A stretch of DNA of 64,000 nt from Reyranella massiliensis 521 (GCF_000312425.1 NZ_HE997181.1:2799675-2863674); one strand, 5' to 3'. Positions 38,719 to 46,446 are shown, numbered from the stretch's first letter. Translations and numbers: made by a program. The notes: generated by a model not told the origin, from the letters alone.

Positions 38719-38794
38719 GCTCCCTTCGTCTAGAGGCCTAGGACGCGGCCCTCTCAAGGCTGAAACACGGGTTCGAATCCCGTAGGGAGCGCCA
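38719..38794 (+). tRNA. tRNA-Glu (anticodon CTC)
   Basis: Acceptor stem GCTCCCT/AGGGAGC (38719-38725 with 38784-38790), discriminator G and encoded CCA to 38794. D arm GTCTAGAGGCCTAGGAC, anticodon stem CGGCC/GGCTG with loop CTCTCAA, anticodon CTC at 38753-38755, T arm with GTTCGAATC. It reads GAG codons. It borders the region of small stress-type genes that follows. Confidence 0.95.
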
Positions 38795-38948
38795 AGGCCG
38801 GATTCCGTAGAATATGGATTTCATGGACTCTCGCGCCCGGTGAGAAGTGGGCGTGAATGGTCGTGAGAAGCGTTCCAGCCGGCCGCTCTGATCGCTCTGC
38901 GGAGGACGTTGCCGGCCCGGTTCGCCGGCAGGCAAAGCTGCACCGGGT

Positions 38949-39209
38949 TCATGTACTGGCGCCACGAGGGCCGCGCGGCTTGCGGCCCTTCACGTCCTCG
39001 TTCTGGCTGCCCGGAATGCCGGCGCCGCCATCGTCGCGCGTAACTTCGGGACTGGGCTTGCCGCGTTCCTGTTGCTGGCTCGGCGGCCCGCCCGCCCCCG
39101 GGTTGAGACGCTGGTATTCCTTCTCGGGAGGCAGGCCCGAGGGAGATGTCTTGGGAGATGTCTTGGGAGATGTCTTGGGAGATAGTTTGGGAGACGGCTT
39201 CCTGCTCAT
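38949..39209 (-). CDS. Small hydrophilic protein with SPKT repeats
   Basis: 86 residues, basic and Pro/Ser-rich, probably disordered. The N-terminus has repeats of SPKT encoded by a 12-base tandem repeat, then a Gly/Gln-rich part. The ATG at 39209 follows AAGGGGAGGG, a strong ribosome site; the longer frame upstream is not supported. The function is unknown. It faces the tRNA and is divergent from the small-gene operon at 39735. Confidence 0.55.
   Translation of the reverse strand: MSRKPSPKLSPKTSPKTSPKTSPSGLPPEKEYQRLNPGAGGPPSQQQERGKPSPEVTRDDGGAGIPGSQNEDVKGRKPRGPRGAST
39141..39195. repeat. 12-base tandem repeat inside a gene
   Basis: The unit gggagatgtctt occurs three times exactly (39141-39176), followed by one variant copy (gggagatagttt) and the start of another (gggagac). 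It encodes the SPKT repeats of the gene at 38949-39209 and is a candidate for copy-number variation. Confidence 0.85.
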
Positions 39210-39676
39210 GCCGCCCTCCCCTTGCGTCGGTTTGTGTTCGCGGTCCGCTCGGGCCGGGCGGCCACAGGCGCGGCACGACGCGCGGTCGGATTCACAGCCG
39301 TTGGAAGCACGTTGATTGCTGCCGCGAACGCGCGTCCTCCGAGGCGCAGCAAGAAGCCCGCGGTCCCTGCGCATGTGCGAGACGCGGCAGGAAACGCGGA
39401 CTTCCGTAAGGACCGTCAGGGACGAAGCGACCAGCCATCGCCGCCGCAACGTGTAACTTCCCCTCCGTGGATGAATGCCGTTTGCCGCTCATCAGTTGCG
39501 GGCTCAATTCCTTCAAAAGCAGCCCCGGCGAACTGAAACGCCACGGGGTACATCGCCATTCCAAAACCGCCCGCATGTGCAACAGGCGTCCATGCCTGGC
39601 GTTTCCTCCGATGAAAGGCCTTCACGTTCTAATGGGGGACGGCCGAGCTCCTCCCTGTCGCCCTTGCTGCTTGGCG
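39210..39676. other. Intergenic stretch without a supported gene
   Basis: Only short open frames on both strands with no ribosome sites. A 47-codon minus-strand frame beginning MAMYPVAFQFAGA near 39560 is the least unlikely, but nothing supports its translation. Confidence 0.5.
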
Positions 39677-39701
39677 GGAACGCCGATGCAGGAGGCAAGT
39701 T
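39677..39701 (+). promoter_or_regulatory. Near-consensus EcfG-type promoter
   Basis: GGAAC (39677-39681), 16 bases, AGTT (39698-39701): one mismatch to the GGAAC-N16-CGTT general-stress promoter of alphaproteobacteria. It is placed 33 bases before the first gene of a small-gene operon. Confidence 0.4.
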
Positions 39702-39734
39702 GACCATCCAGCTTCAAAAACCAGGAGGTCCTCG

Positions 39735-39926
39735 ATGACTAAGCCTATTCCCGTCCCCCCAGGCAGCCACAACTCCAAAGGAGCGGGCGGAGTGCAAGGC
39801 TCAAAGGAAAGGGTCTCGCGCGAAGATGCCAAACGCGCAAACCGAATCGACAATCTCAAGCAGCAGGGCGAGGCCGGCAATATCAAGCAGAACACGCGCC
39901 ACCAAGGCTATCAGCAGGATCGCTAG
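39735..39926 (+). CDS. Small hydrophilic protein (NIKQNTRHQGYQQDR tail)
   Basis: 63 residues, rich in Lys, Gln, Asn and Arg with no hydrophobic core, so probably disordered. The tail GNIKQNTRHQGYQQDR is of a type that I associate with small uncharacterised stress-related proteins of rhizobia and relatives. CAGGAGG lies just before the ATG. It is the first of four closely spaced genes (39735-40704). Confidence 0.65.
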   Translation: MTKPIPVPPGSHNSKGAGGVQGSKERVSREDAKRANRIDNLKQQGEAGNIKQNTRHQGYQQDR

Positions 39927-39928
39927 CC

Positions 39929-40132
39929 ATGCCCAAAAAGCATCCAAGCACCGAACGCATCGGCGGACCTGGAGCCGCTCATGAGAACCGGAAAGTCCCG
40001 GAGAAGTCGCGGCCACGGGGCAGTCGCCCGGAGGACTCCCTCAGCGACAAGCGCACTGGCATTTCCGGCGGCGGGGGCGAACGCCACTCCCACCATACTC
40101 GTGATCCGGCTCTGAAGGGTGGCCGAAACTGA
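39929..40132 (+). CDS. Small hydrophilic protein of unknown function
   Basis: 67 residues, very polar (MPKKHPSTERIGGPGAAHEN, later GISGGGGERHSHHTRDP). It starts two bases after the previous stop codon, inside the same operon. It resembles no domain I know; probably disordered. Confidence 0.55.
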   Translation: MPKKHPSTERIGGPGAAHENRKVPEKSRPRGSRPEDSLSDKRTGISGGGGERHSHHTRDPALKGGRN

Positions 40133-40168
40133 GCACGTGACGGATCGGGCGAAGACAGGAGGACTACC

Positions 40169-40468
40169 ATGAACGAACGTGACGAAATGGTCCGCGGCAA
40201 ACTCATCGATCGGCTGACGGCAGTCGGCGTCGACCCTCGCATGGTGAACGTGGAAGTGAACAGCGGTGAAGCGACCATCCGCGGATCCGTGCCATCGGCG
40301 GAGCAACGCGCACGCGCGTTGGAGGCCCTTGCAGGAGCGCATGCGATTGAGCTGGAAGTCCGGGACGTCCCGCCCAGCGACAGCGCCGACGGCCGTGGCC
40401 GCTCGCCCTTGACGGGCACTTCGGAGGAATCGGCCCATCAGAGCCGCCATCAAGCGGACCCGACGTGA
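40169..40468 (+). CDS. BON-domain-like protein
   Basis: 99 residues. The central part (VNVEVNSGEATIRGSVPSAE, then QRARALEALA) fits a BON domain, the small alpha/beta unit thought to bind phospholipid membranes in OsmY-like stress proteins. There is no signal peptide, and the C-terminal 35 residues are polar. It resembles the protein at 46447-46731, so the two may be paralogues. AGGAGG lies a few bases before the ATG. Its stop overlaps the next gene. Confidence 0.65.
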   Translation: MNERDEMVRGKLIDRLTAVGVDPRMVNVEVNSGEATIRGSVPSAEQRARALEALAGAHAIELEVRDVPPSDSADGRGRSPLTGTSEESAHQSRHQADPT

Positions 40469-40704
40469 TGACTTCAAAGATGAACTCCGAAGAATTGACG
40501 ACGGCGCTTGGTCGCGCCGTTACCGCCGTGTGGGGAAAGCTCCCGACGAACGTGCAACAGGAACTCTTCGAATCAGCGGTCGAGTCATCGAAGGCAAACA
40601 TGCGCGAGGAGCTCGCAGCCTTCTTGCATGAATTGCATCCTCGTACGGTTCACAATGAGCGACCAGCCCGCTCCATGCCGGAACCTGACAGCTTGGGCGG
40701 GTAG
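40468..40704 (+). CDS. Small helical protein of unknown function
   Basis: 78 residues, mostly helical by composition (MNSEELTTALGRAVTAVW, VQQELFESAVESSKANMREE). Its ATG overlaps the TGA of the BON-like gene (TGATG), so it is translationally coupled to it. No family recognised. A strong hairpin follows at 40766. Confidence 0.6.
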   Translation: MTSKMNSEELTTALGRAVTAVWGKLPTNVQQELFESAVESSKANMREELAAFLHELHPRTVHNERPARSMPEPDSLGG

Positions 40705-40765
40705 CCTCGTCGGTTGAGATCATCGACATAACGCCAGGCGGGAGAACCGTTCGGATTGTCCCAAG

Positions 40766-40799
40766 CTAAGGGGCCGCACGCCTTGCCGCGGCCCCTTAG
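40766..40799. terminator. Bidirectional hairpin between convergent genes
   Basis: CTAAGGGGCCGC (40766-40777) and GCGGCCCCTTAG (40788-40799): twelve perfect pairs, loop of ten. It includes the stop codon of the SemiSWEET gene. No T-run on either strand. Confidence 0.6.
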
Positions 40800-41050
40800 G
40801 GTTCACGCAATCTGAAGTAGAGAATGCCGAGGACTAGCGCGAGGCTTACAGTGTTGGCCGCGACGATGACCCAGTCCGCCTTTAAGCCGCCGTAGGCAAT
40901 CCAGAGCGCGACGCCACTTGCCAAGGCGAGCAACATCTTCAGGGACAGATCGCCGGCCGACCTGGTTTCCCAGCACTTCTTGAGTTGAGGGACGTTCGAA
41001 GCGGTGGTCAGGAGAGCGGCTGCGCCGCCGATCAGCATGTCGATGTCCAT
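40796..41050 (-). CDS. SemiSWEET-type sugar transporter
   Basis: 84 residues, three transmembrane helices (about 5-22, 38-55, 60-79) with the PQ-loop signature TASNVPQLKKCWETRSAGDL. SemiSWEETs form dimers that let sugars such as sucrose or glucose cross the inner membrane down a gradient. Start ATG at 41050; a much longer open frame upstream shows no coding logic. It sits among small stress-type genes, and the substrate is not shown. Confidence 0.82.
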   Translation of the reverse strand: MDIDMLIGGAAALLTTASNVPQLKKCWETRSAGDLSLKMLLALASGVALWIAYGGLKADWVIVAANTVSLALVLGILYFRLREP

Positions 41051-41186
41051 GGCCGACAACGCACCTCGGCTCCGTGGTTGGTGGCAGTCACTTCCGAACG
41101 CAAGGCGGACCAGATTTGCTTCAGCGTTCCTATCGCCCTCCAGGGCGGGCTTTGCAGCCCGCCCCTTCGGTCGAGGGAGCCCCCGG

Positions 41187-41774
41187 TCAACGAGGCCAGT
41201 TGGAGCGCAGGCGCTCGATCTCGGTGTCGGTCGGCCGATAGGGCGGCGCCTTCGGATCGAAGGTCTTCCACCCGCCCTTACGATATTCGGCGCCACGCGC
41301 CACCGGGTCGACCGGACGGTACTGATCCAGGAGAGCCTCTGCCCGCGCGGCATCCTGGTCGGGTACTCGAACCGTGACCAGCGTGCCGCCTCGGCGCACC
41401 GACTCGGCATAGACGTCGGCGTGCTCGCGGTCCGTCCCTGCATCGACCAACGCGCCGACAATGCCGCCGGCGACGGCGCCTCCGGCAGCCACCGCCGCGG
41501 CTGAGGCGAGCCAGCCTGCGGCCACGACCGGGCCGAGGCCCGGAATGGCGAGCAGACCAAGCCCTGCCAGCAGACCGGCCCCGGCACCCAGTGCGCCGCC
41601 AATGCCGGCGCCGGCGGCAGCGCCGTTCACGTCGTCGACGTCGGCATACTCGGCCGAGACGTATTTGTTAGCGACGATGCTGACATCGGCACCCGGGATC
41701 CCCGCCTTCTCGACCGCTTCGACGGCGGCGCGGGCTTGCGCGTAACTGTCGTACGCACGGCTGATGGTCTTCAT
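41187..41774 (-). CDS. General-stress protein 17M/YflT-like with glycine-rich hydrophobic hairpin
   Basis: 195 residues. The N-terminal 50 residues (MKTISRAYDSYAQARAAVEA, later DVSIVANKY) match the YflT/DUF1269-like stress domain. Residues 52-115 are a long Ala/Gly-rich hydrophobic region that could insert in the membrane as a hairpin. A second small domain follows (GGTLVTVRVPDQDAARAEAL). AGGAGAATCGGAAT precedes the ATG. It is 22 bases downstream of the EF-hand protein gene, probably in the same transcript. Confidence 0.7.
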   Translation of the reverse strand: MKTISRAYDSYAQARAAVEAVEKAGIPGADVSIVANKYVSAEYADVDDVNGAAAGAGIGGALGAGAGLLAGLGLLAIPGLGPVVAAGWLASAAAVAAGGAVAGGIVGALVDAGTDREHADVYAESVRRGGTLVTVRVPDQDAARAEALLDQYRPVDPVARGAEYRKGGWKTFDPKAPPYRPTDTEIERLRSNWPR

Positions 41775-41796
41775 ATTCCGATTCTCCTAAGTGCGA

Positions 41797-42264
41797 TCAC
41801 TGTTGAGCTGAGGTGACGACGTTGCCCTTGTAGTCGACGGCAATCTGGACCTGCTTGCCTTCGGCCGTGCCAGTGCCGCGCCAGATGCCATCGTCGTCCT
41901 TCTTCATCGCTGCGACGTTCGTGATCCCCTGAGCGACGGCACGGTCTCTGGCCTGAGCCTCCGTGAACGAGTTGGCACCCTTGAGTGGCGCACCGGCGTC
42001 GTTCTGACGCGTCTTGTAGGTGTCGGCCTTGCAGGCCTCCATGAATTCGGCCTGGGTAACCGTACCTTCAGTCGCCAGCATGCGATCGTTGATCCTCATG
42101 AACGCTATGTAGCGAACACCCTCCATGCCGGTGAGTTTGCCGTCCTTGTCGGAATCGGCCTTGGCCCACATGTCCCGACACTCCGCATCCGTGGCTGCCA
42201 ACACGGGCGTGGCCACGATGCTGGCTGCAGCGGCAGCGACGGCCAGCACGACTACCTTCTTCAT
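41797..42264 (-). CDS. Periplasmic EF-hand protein
   Basis: 155 residues with a signal peptide (MKKVVVLAVAAAAASIVATP, cleavage near VLAATD). One EF-hand calcium loop, DSDKDGKLTGME, lies near residues 38-49. The C-terminal 60 residues resemble a small beta unit of PepSY type (GKQVQIAVDYKGNVV). The ATG at 42264 follows TTGGAGG. Likely a calcium-responsive envelope protein; the partner is unknown. Confidence 0.75.
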   Translation of the reverse strand: MKKVVVLAVAAAAASIVATPVLAATDAECRDMWAKADSDKDGKLTGMEGVRYIAFMRINDRMLATEGTVTQAEFMEACKADTYKTRQNDAGAPLKGANSFTEAQARDRAVAQGITNVAAMKKDDDGIWRGTGTAEGKQVQIAVDYKGNVVTSAQQ

Positions 42265-42475
42265 GAAGTCCTCCAATGGTGAGCGATAATTCGCCATGCG
42301 CTCAAAGGAGAATTGAGATGAAGGTTGCTCTCACTTATGGATTTGCCGAGATTGATTGACCGAGGCTGAGATAGCGCTCGGTCCAGCTGCGCGAGCACGC
42401 CGACTTGTCTCAGATGGCGTCATGCAGAAGAGCGCGACTTCCCCTATCGGCCGTGCGGTGTCGGACGCTCGATGC

Positions 42476-43342
42476 TCAGAGGAATGGCCTGCCGCCCGTT
42501 ACCGGCACGGTCGCACCGGAAGTGTAGCTTGAGCGCGGATCCGCCAGCATGACATAGGCCGTTGCGAGTTCGGCAGGCTGTGCGGCCCGTTTCATCGGAA
42601 CGTTGCTGCCGAAGCTCGCCACGGTCTCCGGCGGCATCGTCGATGGGATCAGGGGTGTCCAGACGGGTCCTGGAGCAACGGCATTCACCCTGATGCCGTC
42701 CTTGGCCAAGATCTGCGCCAGGCCACCCGTAAAGTTGTGAATCGCGCCCTTCGTCGTCGCATAGGGCAAGAGCGTCGGGTTGGGCGCGTCCGAATTGATC
42801 GACGCGGTATTGATGATCGAACTGCCTTTCTTCATGTGCGGCACGGCCGCGCGCGTCAGCCAGAACATGGCATGAATATTGGTGCGGAAAGTCGCCTCCC
42901 ACTCCTCGTCGCCAATCTCGTCGAGAGATTTGAAGGTCGCCTGGTGTGCGGCGTTGTTGACCAGAATGTCGAGGCCGCCCAACTCCTTGACCGCCCTGTC
43001 GACCAGTTCGCGACAGTGTGCCGAGTCCTGAATGTCGCCCGGCACCAGCACGGCCTTGCGGCCGGCTTCCTCAATCCAGCGCTTCGTCTCGTTCGCATCC
43101 TCATGCTCGCAAAGATAGGAGATGAGGATATCCGCACCTTCGCGCGCGAAAGCGATCGCTACGGCACGGCCAATGCCGGAATCGCCACCTGTGATCAAAG
43201 CCCGCTTGCCCTCGAGGCGTGCCGCCCCCTTGTAACTTATCTCGCCATGGTCGGGGCGCGGTCGCATCTCGGCGGTCGTCCCGGGCATTTCCTGCTGTTG
43301 CGGTGGCTGATTCTGCTGCTTCCTTTCAACATAGCCCGCCAT
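42476..43342 (-). CDS. SDR-family oxidoreductase of the stress-induced YghA/GsP39 type
   Basis: 288 residues. A polar Gln/Pro-rich N-terminal extension of about 45 residues precedes a Rossmann core with the cofactor loop ITGGDSGIGRAVA, DILVNNAAHQ and the active site S...YATTK (LLPYATTKGAIHN). The N-terminal extension and the EGKRALITGGDSGIGR start are as in general-stress aldehyde/alcohol dehydrogenase-like SDRs. The ATG at 43342 follows AAGGGAGG; the longer frame has no ribosome site. Confidence 0.85.
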   Translation of the reverse strand: MAGYVERKQQNQPPQQQEMPGTTAEMRPRPDHGEISYKGAARLEGKRALITGGDSGIGRAVAIAFAREGADILISYLCEHEDANETKRWIEEAGRKAVLVPGDIQDSAHCRELVDRAVKELGGLDILVNNAAHQATFKSLDEIGDEEWEATFRTNIHAMFWLTRAAVPHMKKGSSIINTASINSDAPNPTLLPYATTKGAIHNFTGGLAQILAKDGIRVNAVAPGPVWTPLIPSTMPPETVASFGSNVPMKRAAQPAELATAYVMLADPRSSYTSGATVPVTGGRPFL

Positions 43343-43447
43343 GCAAGCCTCCCTTGCTGGAGTCGTTACCAACCATTCAAAGGTTGCCGGATGGCTCCGG
43401 GCTGCGCTTCAAGATGGATTATTTCCCTTGCGTTGTGCGACCCGACA

Positions 43448-43702
43448 CTAGGTCCGCTTCTTGCGGCGGGCGCGATCGCCCCGATCCCCCTGCCCGGGCT
43501 TTGCCACCGTCTTGGCCTTCCTGCGACGATCGGCGGCCAGCGACCGGCCGACATCCTCGACCTCCTTGAACGAGGTGCCGCGAGCGTTTCGGCGCACGAA
43601 GAGCTTGTTGCTGCCGGTGTCGATCAGCTCACGCCTTGCCGTCTTCTTGCGGGCCACCTTCTTGGCGCTGCCCTTTTTTGCTGCCTTCTTCTTTGCCGCC
43701 AT
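43448..43702 (-). CDS. Lys/Arg-rich histone H1-like small protein
   Basis: 84 residues. MAAKKKAAKKGSAKKVARKK is a histone H1-like alanine/lysine tail; the middle is a conserved-looking stretch (GSNKLFVRRNARGTSFKEVE) and the end is again basic. DNA or RNA binding is likely from charge alone. The ATG at 43702 follows CGGAGGATCGGC. Its first 74 bases overlap the 3' end of the gene at 43629-43895 in another frame, so the two may share the upstream EcfG-type promoter. Confidence 0.6.
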   Translation of the reverse strand: MAAKKKAAKKGSAKKVARKKTARRELIDTGSNKLFVRRNARGTSFKEVEDVGRSLAADRRRKAKTVAKPGQGDRGDRARRKKRT

Positions 43703-43895
43703 GCCGATCCTCCGTGTGTTGCCGATACCAGGCGCAGCCCAGCGCCGTGGGTTCAAAGGTCGTGGTGCCTCTCGTCATGATCAATCGAAGCAGGTTGAGC
43801 TTCACCAGATCGTAGGCGCGCAGGCACTGGTGATGGCCCCGTACGATCAAGCCCAAGGTTTTTGCCTCGTCCGGCGTCAGGTCGATGTCGCCCAT
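43629..43895 (-). CDS. Small winged-helix-like protein, possibly leaderless
   Basis: 88 residues from ATG 43895 (MGDIDLTPDEAKTLGLIVRG, then LRAYDLVKLNLLRLI). The body looks like a short helix-turn-helix or winged unit, and the last 25 residues are a Lys/Gln-rich tail. A perfect GGAAC-N16-CGTT motif ends eight bases before the ATG, so transcription would start almost at the start codon and the message would be leaderless; an upstream ATG at 43910 would then lie outside the transcript. It overlaps the Lys-rich gene. Confidence 0.45.
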   Translation of the reverse strand: MGDIDLTPDEAKTLGLIVRGHHQCLRAYDLVKLNLLRLIMTRGTTTFEPTALGCAWYRQHTEDRHGGKEEGSKKGQRQEGGPQEDGKA

Positions 43896-43902
43896 CGCCG
43901 GC

Positions 43903-43927
43903 AACGACATCTGGTACGCTTTGTTCC
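43903..43927 (-). promoter_or_regulatory. EcfG-type general-stress promoter
   Basis: On the minus strand GGAAC (43927-43923), 16 bases, CGTT (43906-43903): a perfect match to the alphaproteobacterial general-stress consensus. It reads into the genes at 43895 and 43702. Confidence 0.65.
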
Positions 43928-43990
43928 GGAACCACGCATCGCCCTCGGACCTCGACTGCCGTGCAGCACAGTCTACAGTTCGACGGCTGC

Positions 43991-44293
43991 TTGTTGACCT
44001 TGCGCCCGCCGGCAGAAAGTGGGCTAGCTGACCTTGTCTCCGACAAGGAGGATGCGACGGCGAGAGGTCAGACTGCGCCCCTCAGTCTGAATGCGGAGAT
44101 CACGCTACGGCGTGTCGCTCATCGGGTCCCGCCATGGCGCGAACTACCCAAACGCGACCTCGATCACCTGGAAAAGCTCGCACTCATCGCAAAAGACCGG
44201 GACCTGTACACGCTGACGAGGCTCGGCAAACACTTCTACCAGGATGGGCAGATCGAAGCTTTGGTGGCGTACGTAAAATCGGCTCGAAAGTAG
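43991..44293 (+). CDS. Small protein with winged-helix-like C-terminus, start uncertain
   Basis: The last 55 residues (PPWRELPKRDLDHLEKLALI, then YTLTRLGKHFYQDG) look like a real small helical/wing domain. No good ATG lies in frame: the start given is a TTG, while AAGGAGG at 44045 directs an ATG in another frame. The 5' part may carry a frameshift, so this may be a pseudogene. It is divergent from the gene at 43629-43895. Confidence 0.4.
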   Translation: MLTLRPPAESGLADLVSDKEDATARGQTAPLSLNAEITLRRVAHRVPPWRELPKRDLDHLEKLALIAKDRDLYTLTRLGKHFYQDGQIEALVAYVKSARK

Positions 44294-44405
44294 ACCGTCC
44301 GGCCGCGCTCTACACCTTGGCCATGGCCAGCAGGTCACCCGCCCGCGCCCCCTTCTGCGGGCATTGCAACCACCTGTTTAGGATTTTCGTTGGTCAGCCA
44401 TAACG

Positions 44406-44981
44406 ATGACCGTTGCGGACCTGTTGCTCCTCTTCCTGATGTATGTGGTCGTACCGCTCTGGCTGGCTGCCGGATTGGGTGACTATTTTTGCCACCGCAT
44501 CGCCCGCATCGAACGGACTAGCGGCTTCAAGGAATCCCTGCTCCACCTTCTGCAGTTCGGCCTGGTTGGCGTGCCGCTCCTGGCGATGCTCTTCTTGCAG
44601 GTGAACGCCGCGGTTCTGCTCCTCATGATCATTGGCGTCGTCCTCCATCAAGCGACTGCAATGTGGGACGTTCGCTATGCCAATGCGGCGCGCCGAGTGC
44701 CGCCGCTGGAGCAGCACCTGCACGGGGTGCTGGAAGCATCGCCGGCCATCGCAACGGCGATTGTAGCCATGCTTCACTGGTCCGAAGTCCGGACGCTGCT
44801 CGGCAAGGGAACCCCGAGCTTCGACTTGATCGCAAAGCACCAGCCCCTACCCTCTTGGTACCTTGTTGCCGTTATCGGCGCGGCGATCGTGATGGGCGCG
44901 ATTCCGCTTGGCGAGGAACTGCTGCGCACCTGGCGGGCGAGGTCGGTGGCAAGCGTCCCTAGCAACCGGCCCCAGCCGTAG
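44406..44981 (+). CDS. Multi-pass membrane protein with conserved-looking histidines
   Basis: 191 residues, four or five transmembrane helices (about 5-25, 48-66, 66-84, 108-125, 150-168). Histidines stand near the membrane faces in GDYFCHRIARIERT, HQATAMWD and EQHLHG, an arrangement that could bind metal. No family is recognised and no enzyme function can be claimed. A strong terminator follows at 45093. Confidence 0.65.
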   Translation: MTVADLLLLFLMYVVVPLWLAAGLGDYFCHRIARIERTSGFKESLLHLLQFGLVGVPLLAMLFLQVNAAVLLLMIIGVVLHQATAMWDVRYANAARRVPPLEQHLHGVLEASPAIATAIVAMLHWSEVRTLLGKGTPSFDLIAKHQPLPSWYLVAVIGAAIVMGAIPLGEELLRTWRARSVASVPSNRPQP

Positions 44982-45063
44982 ACCGCTGGCGCTCAGCCGG
45001 GACGCCACCGATTTCGGTCTCGAGCATCTGCTGCAGAAGCTCGTTACGCTGTTCAATATTCAT
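44959..45063 (-). CDS. Very small protein (34 residues)
   Basis: MNIEQRNELLQQMLETEIGG, then a short basic tail. The ATG at 45063 is preceded by AAGGGAGACTTTC, a good ribosome site. It overlaps the 3' end of the membrane protein gene on the other strand by 23 bases. Translation is supported only by the ribosome site and the helical N-terminus. Confidence 0.35.
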   Translation of the reverse strand: MNIEQRNELLQQMLETEIGGVPAERQRSTAGAGC

Positions 45064-45092
45064 GAAAGTCTCCCTTGATTCGCCAGCGAAAC

Positions 45093-45131
45093 GGGCCTGC
45101 ATCCGACTGGATGCAGGCCCTGCTCCTTTTT
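45093..45131 (+). terminator. Rho-independent terminator
   Basis: GGGCCTGCATCC (45093-45104), loop GACT, GGATGCAGGCCC (45109-45120), then TGCTCC and TTTTT: twelve perfect pairs. It ends transcription of the membrane protein gene at 44406-44981. Confidence 0.8.
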
Positions 45132-45192
45132 GATTCCGCTCCAGGGTCGGGGCATCGGGTCGAGGCTCTTCCGTGGTCGAGCCAGATCTTCC

Positions 45193-45495
45193 CTACCTCG
45201 CTGCACGCTCGCGTGCCTGCCGACCGGCCCCTCTAAGGTCAGGGGGGCCGCCAATCATCTCCAGCTGGGCGCTATTTCGCGCATCCAGCAGAAATGAAGA
45301 TTCGACCGGCAGCGGTGGCACAAGGCCGACGATGGCTCCGACTGCCTCCGCATCCTCGGCTCTCTCAAAGACCATCCGTACTTCGAGCTGCGGGCTGCGG
45401 ACGGCCTGGAGGGCATACCGTCCCTTCAGATGCAGCCTGCTGCACGCCCGGGCAATCAGGTAGAGATTGGATTTGAGCTCCGTCGAATAGAGCAT
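45193..45495 (-). CDS. Small protein of unknown function (has a decayed copy at 47.6 kb)
   Basis: 100 residues, MLYSTELKSNLYLIARACSR at the start, then a segment with VRSPQLEVRMVFERAEDAEA. The C-terminal 30 residues are basic. The ATG at 45495 follows AGGAAGGGAGTGAC; the longer frame upstream lacks such a site. A similar but frameshifted sequence lies at 47577-47863 on the other strand, so this family has been duplicated in the region. No function is known to me. Confidence 0.6.
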   Translation of the reverse strand: MLYSTELKSNLYLIARACSRLHLKGRYALQAVRSPQLEVRMVFERAEDAEAVGAIVGLVPPLPVESSFLLDARNSAQLEMIGGPPDLRGAGRQARERAAR

Positions 45496-45904
45496 GTCAC
45501 TCCCTTCCTCTGCCGGAATGACGCCGATGACCATGCGATAGGAAGAGGTATGGGGTACGTCCAGCCAGTGGACCTTGGGCATTTGCAGCTCCGGAGCTTC
45601 GCATCGAGCAGGAGCCCGGGACATCGCATGATGCCGCTGTCTCTCAGTCGCCGACGCTCATTGGAAGCGAGCCGGCGATACAGGAGCTACGTGCTGAACA
45701 AATGATCGTTCCCGCCCCAATCGATCAGTTGACGTTTGCCGTGAAGCGCAAAAAGCGGCCCGCCCTTCAGGGGGAGGGGCCGCATCTGGTGCTGCAGTTG
45801 CCCGGGCAAGGGTTGCAGGACCAATCGGTCCGCTCGCAACGAAGGCCTCGCCGGTCGTGATCCAACGCCGACGTCGGCTCGTATCCAACTCGGGAGAATA
45901 CACT
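45496..45904. other. Intergenic stretch with an orphan terminator
   Basis: No convincing gene on either strand. The only clear element is the minus-strand terminator at 45750-45783. The remainder may hold promoters of the flanking divergent genes. Confidence 0.5.
45750..45783 (-). terminator. Orphan rho-independent terminator
   Basis: On the minus strand GCGGCCC pairs with GGGCCGC (45777-45783 with 45755-45761), supported by an inner CCC/GGG, and is followed by TTTTT (45754-45750). No minus-strand gene ends just upstream, so it may end a small RNA. Confidence 0.55.
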
Positions 45905-46327
45905 GTGAAAACCTACGCGATCGCCTATCTCGTCGCCGGCCTGACATTCTTCCTGGTCGATGTCGTTTGGCTCTATCTGGCCTCGGAGCGCCTATACAGG
46001 CAGCATATCGGCCATCTCCTGGCCGATAGTTTCGACCTGATGCCGGCGCTTCTCTTCTATTTGATCTATACATTCGGCATCGTTGTCTTCGCCGTCGTGC
46101 CGGCACTCAAAGCCGGATCCTTGATTACTGCGTCTCTCTCTGGCGCCTGCCTGGGCCTCGTTGCCTATGCAACCTATGACTTGACCAACCAGGCGACGTT
46201 GCGCAGTTGGCCATTGGTGGTAACCCTTGTCGACTGTGCTTGGGGCACGTTCCTGACCTCAATCGCCGCCACCTTCGCCTACTATGTTGTGTCGCGCGTT
46301 AGCGGCTCCGGCAGCATGACCTCCTAA
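45905..46327 (+). CDS. DUF2177 family membrane protein
   Basis: 140 residues with four transmembrane helices. Landmarks of the family are DVVWLYLASERLY near residue 20, YATYDLTNQATLRSWPL and DCAWGTFLTSIAATFAYY. The start is GTG at 45905 with GGGAGAA eight bases upstream. The function of the family is unknown; it is an inner-membrane protein. Confidence 0.82.
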   Translation: MKTYAIAYLVAGLTFFLVDVVWLYLASERLYRQHIGHLLADSFDLMPALLFYLIYTFGIVVFAVVPALKAGSLITASLSGACLGLVAYATYDLTNQATLRSWPLVVTLVDCAWGTFLTSIAATFAYYVVSRVSGSGSMTS

Positions 46328-46446
46328 TATGCAGCGGTCGTTCTTGAGGGTGAAACCCCTCGAAGTACCGCTGTACGTCCGGCGTGACCGCTCGAGCCTC
46401 GTCGCGCAGCAGCCTTGCGGTCTCCCCGCGTTTGAACGGCAGAGCT

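Noticed and set aside
39416..39625. Minus-strand frame reading MAMYPVAFQFAGAAFEG
   Set aside because: No ribosome site, no known similarity, and overlapping frames on the other strand are equally open.
42318..42359. A 13-codon plus-strand frame with a good ribosome site (AAAGGAG, MKVALTYGFAEID)
   Set aside because: Too short to support as a gene; it may be chance or a leader peptide with nothing downstream on that strand.
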